From assembly GCA_900765105.1 (NCBI GenBank), contig CAAFQM010000326.1, positions 1-11,026 on the forward strand: a DNA stretch of 11,026 nucleotides. The letters run 5' to 3'. The stretch comes from an uncultured Faecalibacterium sp. GTDB lineage: Bacteria > Bacillota > Clostridia > Oscillospirales > Ruminococcaceae. This document shows, in pieces, positions 7,547 to 11,026 of this stretch; the first letter of the stretch is position 1; every line of letters starts with the position of its first letter. Made by a program: the position numbers and the translations under genes. Below the pieces are notes generated by a model. That model was not told the origin of the DNA. It saw only the letters and a program-made list of their open reading frames with translations, and ran no database searches.

Positions 7547-8500
7547 TCACTTGAGCATGATCATCATCACGATCTGGACCACCATCATGATGATGGCGAC
7601 AGGAACCTGATTCTTGATGACGCCCATGGGCTTCTTCATATCCAGCAGTGCCACGGGCACGGTGTTGAAGTTTGCAGCCATGGGGGTGCACAGGGTGCCG
7701 CAGAAGCCGCAGGTCAAAGCCAGCATGCCGATGACCACCGGGTTTGCGCCGTGGGCCAGCACGAACGGATAGCCGATGCCAACGGTCATGACCGTGATGG
7801 CAGCGTAGGCGTTGCCCATGATCATGGTGAACAGCATCATGCCGATGGCGTACACGACGATACCGGCGTTGACGTTGCCGTCGGGGATGATGTGGCTGAC
7901 GAGGTCAGAGATGACATCGCCGACACCGGCAGCGGTGAAGATGGAACCCAGACATGCCAGCAGCATGGGCAGCATGGACAGGGGACCGACGGTGGACAGC
8001 ATCCGCTCGGAGTCTTTCAGGAAGGTGGAGGGCTTGTTGTCGCGGTTCATGACCATCAGCAGGATGATGGCTACCGCAACGCCCAGCGCCACGCCGTTCA
8101 GAGCAGACAGTCCGATGCCCAGGCCGGTGATGGCGCAGACGACGGCCAGAACACCGATGCTCAGGGTGGGGGCAAAGATCTTCATGCCGATCTTCTCATA
8201 GGTAGCCTCGGTCTCGGCTTTGGTGGCGGCGGAGACGGCACCTTTCTTGACCTTCTTGAGGATGGCGGGGATGCACATCACAACAACGAGGATGCCGCTT
8301 ACCAGAGAGGGCAGCCAGCGGCCCAGGGCGATGACAACGCCCAGAACACCCCAGAAAATAAAGGTGCCCACAGGCTCGGAGTTCTCCTTGTCCTTCAGGT
8401 TCTTGACGCCGCAGTAGATGCACAGCAGGCCGATGATGATGTAGATAACCTCCATCACCTTGTTGGCCAGGGTGACATCAGGACTTGTAAAAAAGCTCAT
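7547..8500 (-). CDS. DUF979 family multi-pass membrane protein (putative transporter subunit)
   Basis: A 317-residue, very hydrophobic protein that I recognise as the DUF979 family, whose members lie next to DUF969 in many Firmicutes. About eight to nine membrane segments can be read, with a charged cytosolic stretch near residues 80-105 (KKVKKG...KAETEATYEKIG). Notable small-residue motifs are IMGNAYAAITVMTVGIGYPF and ALTCGFCGTLCTPMAANFNTVP, the kind of Gly/Ala/Asn-rich loops seen in carriers of the ion-transporter type. The C-terminus is rich in Met (about 300-316). An upstream ATG would add 31 residues, but that part overlaps DUF969 and lacks family character. The ATG at 8500 has AGGGAGG 8 bases upstream, overlapping the TAA of DUF969, which indicates translational coupling. 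The substrate is not known; the peptidase neighbours suggest peptides, pyroglutamate or amino acids. Confidence 0.88.
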   Translation of the reverse strand: MSFFTSPDVTLANKVMEVIYIIIGLLCIYCGVKNLKDKENSEPVGTFIFWGVLGVVIALGRWLPSLVSGILVVVMCIPAILKKVKKGAVSAATKAETEATYEKIGMKIFAPTLSIGVLAVVCAITGLGIGLSALNGVALGVAVAIILLMVMNRDNKPSTFLKDSERMLSTVGPLSMLPMLLACLGSIFTAAGVGDVISDLVSHIIPDGNVNAGIVVYAIGMMLFTMIMGNAYAAITVMTVGIGYPFVLAHGANPVVIGMLALTCGFCGTLCTPMAANFNTVPVALLDMKKPMGVIKNQVPVAIIMMVVQIVMMIMLK

Positions 8501-8514
8501 TCTTCCGTCCTCCC

Positions 8515-9186
8515 TTACTGATAATACTTCTTGACCATCTTGCGGTCCTTGATGAGGTAGAACACGATCGCAACGATGGTGGCGATGACGCACACGGGGA
8601 TCTCGATAGCAGCCAGCTGGGCCAGCTCGACTTCAATGCCCAGACCTGCCAGTGTGCTCTGCACCAGCAGACCGCCGGAACCGCCCACGAACAGCACCTG
8701 ACCGAAGAACCAGGTAATGTTCTCCATGCCGGCGGCCATGCCCTTCAGCTCTTCGAGGTGCTCATCGTTGGGCTCGTAGCCCTGCGCCACGATAGCGCCT
8801 TCAGCCATGGGCATGATGACGGGGCGGACAAAACCGGCCACGCCGCCGAAGCCGACGTTGAATGCTGCGAAGATGGAGCGCATGATGCCGTACAGGCCGA
8901 TGACCAGACCGGAGGTGGCGCCCTTGAACTTGCCGATCAGCGCTGCGGCTGCCTCACGCAGGCCGTTGCGTTCCAGCGTGCCGGTGACCAGCATGACGAT
9001 GATGAAGATCGCCATGCTGCGGTTGGCCACAAAGGTGCCGCCAAGGGTCTCCAGCAGGGTGACGGGGCCCAGACCGCCAACGATCGCCGTCACGACGGCA
9101 GCGACCAGAATGACGAGAATGGAGTCCAGCTTCAGTGCAAAGCCAGCGATGACGATGACAATGCCGAGTAGTTTCAGTAGTTCCAT
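8515..9186 (-). CDS. DUF969 family membrane protein (putative transporter subunit)
   Basis: A 223-residue hydrophobic protein of the DUF969 family. Membrane segments can be read near residues 5-20, 23-42, 57-72, 92-125, 155-178 and 193-214. The centre holds the segment YGIMRSIFAAFNVGFGG followed by VRPVIMPMAEGA, which I recall as the conserved core of the family. A short charged loop follows (YEPNDEHLEELK). The C-terminus is basic (KDRKMVKKYYQ) and likely cytosolic. The ATG at 9186 has AAGGAAGG about 5 bases upstream. It is the first gene of the set DUF969, DUF979, aminopeptidase, pcp, and its stop overlaps the ribosome binding site of DUF979 with a 14-base gap. DUF969 and DUF979 are probably two parts of one carrier, since they nearly always occur as a pair; this is inference, not proven biochemistry. 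Confidence 0.9.
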   Translation of the reverse strand: MELLKLLGIVIVIAGFALKLDSILVILVAAVVTAIVGGLGPVTLLETLGGTFVANRSMAIFIIVMLVTGTLERNGLREAAAALIGKFKGATSGLVIGLYGIMRSIFAAFNVGFGGVAGFVRPVIMPMAEGAIVAQGYEPNDEHLEELKGMAAGMENITWFFGQVLFVGGSGGLLVQSTLAGLGIEVELAQLAAIEIPVCVIATIVAIVFYLIKDRKMVKKYYQ

Positions 9187-9272
9187 AATTGCCTTCCTTT
9201 ACAGATTATATTTTCCCGGGCAGCGCCCCGCCGAGCCAGCGGCGCACCGACCGAAAATTCAGAGCAGCCCGC
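9187..9272. other. Intergenic region between the small membrane protein gene and DUF969
   Basis: This 86-base gap holds the DUF969 ribosome binding site, a GC-rich stem on the minus strand (CGCCG with CGGCG around a six-base loop, about 9229-9245) without a proper T run, and a lone TATAAT (9205-9210 reversed). The TATAAT has no -35 at usable spacing and would leave a leader of about 12 bases. It is unclear whether the peptidase operon starts here or continues from the promoter at 9772-9801. Confidence 0.4.
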
Positions 9273-9686
9273 TCAGGCGCGGACGAACGCCGCCAGCAGC
9301 ACCGAAAAGCCCAGTGCCGTCAGCCACAGTGGGACAAGGCGGCGGCGCAGGTGTGCGCCGATGTCGCACTGTTCCAGCACGCCGGAAGCCTTCATGGGCA
9401 CCACGGTGGTGCAGGCGGGCACGGCGGCTTCGCTGCCGTAGGGATTGGTGGAGGTGAACTCGCCGGTTCCGGCTTCGCCCGGGCAGACGTATACCCCGAA
9501 GTACGAGGTGAGCATGCCGCCTTTTCCCGCGGCAGCCTTGCACACCCGCACCTGCTGCACTGTGATGGCTTCGGCGCGGCGCTCCTCCACCAGCAGGTTG
9601 ACCCGCATCATGTTGATGAGGTTGAGGACCGAAGAAACAGCAATGAGCACGTCAAAGATCAGCACCAGAATGAGCAGCGGGTGCAT
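9273..9686 (-). CDS. Small two-TM membrane protein of unknown function with a four-Cys loop
   Basis: I do not recognise a family with confidence; a DUF3592-like fold is possible. The 137-residue protein has a hydrophobic N-terminal segment (about 3-25), a loop of about 90 residues and a second membrane segment (about 117-133). Arg residues flank both segments on the loop side (R28, R36, R37 and R114-R116), so by the positive-inside rule the loop is cytosolic. The loop holds four Cys (49, 68, 92, 107). The start is ATG at 9686, preceded by the strong site GGAGGTG. The frame stays open to 9821, but that extension would translate the promoter and a hairpin leader, so I reject it. It has its own promoter at 9772-9801 and may also feed DUF969, 86 bases downstream. 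No link to the peptidase genes can be shown. Confidence 0.7.
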   Translation of the reverse strand: MHPLLILVLIFDVLIAVSSVLNLINMMRVNLLVEERRAEAITVQQVRVCKAAAGKGGMLTSYFGVYVCPGEAGTGEFTSTNPYGSEAAVPACTTVVPMKASGVLEQCDIGAHLRRRLVPLWLTALGFSVLLAAFVRA

Positions 9687-9711
9687 GGACTTCACCTCCG
9701 AATCAGAACAA

Positions 9712-9754
9712 ATGCAGCGTTCATCCACCGGGATACAACGCTGAATCGCTGCAT
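9712..9754 (-). promoter_or_regulatory. Foldable 5' leader with two competing stems
   Basis: Between the promoter and the ribosome binding site of the small membrane protein gene, 9712-9719 (ATGCAGCG) is the exact reverse complement of 9747-9754, and the pairing extends through TTCA/TGAA with one bulged base. In the RNA an alternative inner stem of seven pairs (CAGCGUU with AACGCUG), capped by AUCC-CGGU-GGAU, uses the same right arm. The two folds exclude each other. The RNA then reads CAUUUGUUCU. This could be a protein-binding leader, an attenuator or only an mRNA-stabilising hairpin. I recognise no known riboswitch. Confidence 0.5.
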
Positions 9755-9771
9755 CTTGAATAGATAATGTT

Positions 9772-9801
9772 ATTATATCATACTTGAGTCGCAAAAGTAA
9801 A
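9772..9801 (-). promoter_or_regulatory. Sigma-A promoter with extended -10
   Basis: On the minus strand the -10 is a perfect TATAAT (9772-9777) with an upstream TG (TGATATAAT), i.e. an extended -10. The -35 is TTTACT (9796-9801), four of six matches, at 18-base spacing. Transcription would begin near 9765, giving a leader of about 80 bases before the ATG at 9686. Confidence 0.7.
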
Positions 9802-9806
9802 CAAAA

Positions 9807-9820
9807 TGCCAACATTGGCA
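9807..9820. promoter_or_regulatory. Perfect inverted repeat TGCCAA-CA-TTGGCA, likely operator
   Basis: Two six-base arms flank a two-base centre. The repeat lies 5 bases upstream of the -35 of the minus-strand promoter, a position that would suit an activator or a repressor acting next to RNA polymerase. It is too short for a terminator and has no T run of its own. The regulator is unknown. Confidence 0.5.
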
Positions 9821-9840
9821 AAGAATTGTAAAAGAATGGG

Positions 9841-9879
9841 AGAAAATAACCCCGGAAAATCCTTGAATCTTCCGGGGTT
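9841..9879 (-). terminator. Rho-independent terminator of the GltA/NfnB-like gene
   Basis: The perfect 10-base-pair stem AACCCCGGAA/TTCCGGGGTT (9848-9857 with 9870-9879) closes a 12-base loop. On the minus strand it is followed by ATTTTCT. It starts 17 bases after the TAA at 9897-9899. The plus-strand side lacks a T run, so it acts in one direction. Confidence 0.88.
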
Positions 9880-9896
9880 GCAGCGATAAAATTTGC

Positions 9897-11026
9897 TTAC
9901 TTGTTCTTGATGAACTCGTCGATGGCCTTGGCGGCAGCCTTGCCGGCACCCATGGCCTTGATGACGGTGGCAGCGCCGGTCACGGCATCGCCGCCGGCAT
10001 ACACGCCGTCACGGCTGGTCTTGCCGTCGTCGCCGTCGGTGACGATGCAGCCGTGCTTGTTGGTCTCCAGACCCGGGGTGGTGGAGCGGATCAACGGGTT
10101 GGGGCTGGTGCCCAGGCTCATGATCACGGTGTCCACATCCAGCTCGAACTCGCTGCCCTTCTTCTCGATGGGACGGCGGCGGCCGGAAGCGTCCGGTTCA
10201 CCCAGCTCCATCTCAATGCAGGTGATGGACTTGACGAAGCCGTCCTCGTCCGGGTGAATCTCCACGGGGTTGCACAGGGTCTTGAAGATGATGCCCTCTT
10301 CCTCGGCGTGTTCCACCTCTTCCTTACGGGCGGGCAGCTCGGCCATGCCGCGGCGGTAGACGATGTACACGGTCTCAGCACCCAGACGCAGGGCGCTGCG
10401 GGCAGCATCCATGGCCACGTTGCCGCCGCCCACGACGGCAACCTTCTTGCCGGTGCGGATGGGGGTCTTGCTGGTGGGCAGATAAGCCTTCATCAGGTTG
10501 GAGCGGGTCAGGAACTCGTTGGCGGAGTAGACGCCCTTCAGGCTCTCGCCGGGGATGCCCATGAAGCGGGGCAGACCGGCACCGGAGCCAACGAACACGG
10601 CCTCGTAGCCGTACTCGCCCATCAGCTCGTCGATGGTCAGCACCTTGCCGATGACCATGTTGCACTCAAAATCAACGCCCATCTTCTTCAGGCCGTCGAT
10701 CTCCTGCTGCACGATGGCTTTGGGCAGACGAAACTCGGGGATGCCGTACATCAGCACGCCGCCCGCCACATGTAAAGCTTCGTACACAGTGACCTTATAG
10801 CCCAGCTTGGCCAGATCGCCTGCAGCGGTCAGGCCGGCAGGGCCTGCGCCGATGATGGCGACCTTGTGGCCGTTCCACTCGGGAACGATGGGGGCGGTGT
10901 GGACGTTCTCGCGGTGCCAGTCGGCCACAAAACGCTCCAGACGACCGATGCCCACCGGCTCGTTCTTGATGCCGCGGGTGCCCTTGCCCTCGCACTGGCT
11001 CTCCTGCGGGCAGAAACGGGCGCAGG
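9897..11026 (-). CDS. gltA: GltA/NfnB-like NADPH-dependent FAD/Fe-S oxidoreductase (5' partial)
   Basis: The frame is open to the right edge, so the N-terminus is missing; 376 codons are visible. Positions are counted from the GTG codon at 10955, an internal Val. The first bases encode an iron-sulfur motif, C-x3-C-PQESQ-C, followed by RGIKNEPVGIGRLERF. Then come the FAD-binding GAGPAG (36-41), GGVLMYGIPEFRLPK (65-79), a second dinucleotide fold with GGGNVAMDAA (176-185) and YRRG (200-203), where the Arg pair suits NADPH, and a C-terminal GGDAVTGAATVIKAMGAGKAAA segment that closes the FAD site. The family includes the glutamate synthase small subunit, which feeds electrons from NADPH, and the NfnB/SudA subunit of electron-bifurcating ferredoxin:NADP oxidoreductase. 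These cannot be separated without the neighbour outside the window. The fourth Cys of the N-terminal motif appears as Gly. A terminator follows the stop. Confidence 0.93.
   Translation of the reverse strand, partial: CARFCPQESQCEGKGTRGIKNEPVGIGRLERFVADWHRENVHTAPIVPEWNGHKVAIIGAGPAGLTAAGDLAKLGYKVTVYEALHVAGGVLMYGIPEFRLPKAIVQQEIDGLKKMGVDFECNMVIGKVLTIDELMGEYGYEAVFVGSGAGLPRFMGIPGESLKGVYSANEFLTRSNLMKAYLPTSKTPIRTGKKVAVVGGGNVAMDAARSALRLGAETVYIVYRRGMAELPARKEEVEHAEEEGIIFKTLCNPVEIHPDEDGFVKSITCIEMELGEPDASGRRRPIEKKGSEFELDVDTVIMSLGTSPNPLIRSTTPGLETNKHGCIVTDGDDGKTSRDGVYAGGDAVTGAATVIKAMGAGKAAAKAIDEFIKNK

Noticed and set aside
5806..7554. A 582-codon open frame on the plus strand across pcp and the aminopeptidase
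   Set aside because: It is antisense to two well-supported enzymes, begins inside a terminator hairpin, and has His/Gly/Val-rich shadow composition.
7556..7600. Repeated CATCAT/ATGATG bases as a microsatellite
   Set aside because: They encode the Met- and Ile-rich last membrane segment of DUF979, so coding constraint explains them.
8501..8593. A longer DUF979 start adding 31 residues
   Set aside because: The added part is His/Arg-rich, overlaps the DUF969 coding end, and the ATG at 8500 has the strong AGGGAGG site.
9205..9233. A separate promoter for DUF969 from the TATAAT at 9205-9210 (minus strand)
   Set aside because: No -35 or TG extension is visible at 16 to 18 bases (the sequence is CGGCGG-like) and the leader would be about 12 bases, overlapping the ribosome binding site.
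9687..9821. A longer start for the small membrane protein
   Set aside because: It would require translating the promoter and hairpin leader; the ATG at 9686 has GGAGGTG right before it.

Overview
The window looks like chromosomal DNA from a GC-rich, gut-type Firmicute of the Oscillospiraceae (Faecalibacterium or a close relative is my best guess). The clues are the GC-rich coding bias, strong AGGAGG-type ribosome binding sites, an LPXTG/sortase surface protein with His/Cys repeats and Cna_B-type domains, and a GltA/NfnB-type flavoprotein. The genus is inferred from general style, not from a marker gene.

Left part, plus strand (1-5793): the 3' part of a very large cell-wall-anchored protein (at least 1,681 codons, start outside the window), a rho-independent terminator, and a sortase gene just downstream. 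The surface protein has N-terminal HxHTxxCY...CG repeats, a papain-like CHAP/NlpC-type domain that seems to have lost its catalytic Cys and His, an adhesin-like beta domain, about five tandem immunoglobulin-like repeats, two Cna_B/SpaA isopeptide domains and an LPSTG sorting signal. The sortase is the obvious candidate for attaching it to the wall.

Middle part, minus strand (9186 down to 5839): four closely spaced genes read DUF969, DUF979, an M29/AmpT-like aminopeptidase, then pyroglutamyl-peptidase I (pcp). DUF969 and DUF979 are paired multi-pass membrane proteins of unknown substrate, here next to two peptidases. The simplest reading is a peptide or pyroglutamate scavenging operon with a two-subunit carrier. 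A near-perfect hairpin at 5792-5830 lies tail-to-tail between the sortase and pcp and can terminate both.

Right part, minus strand: a small two-TM protein of unknown function (9686-9273) has its own convincing promoter. A perfect palindrome lies just upstream of the -35, and a strongly foldable leader precedes the ribosome binding site. Upstream of it is the terminator and the C-terminal part of a glutamate synthase small-subunit/NfnB-like oxidoreductase that runs off the right edge.

No RNA gene, CRISPR array, insertion sequence or phage gene was seen, and no non-coding stretch is longer than about 210 bases. I see no clearly new defence or mobile system. The most interesting points are the peptidase/DUF969-DUF979 operon, the apparently dead protease domain in the adhesin, the regulatory region at 9690-9820, and a Cys-to-Gly change in the iron-sulfur motif of the flavoprotein.
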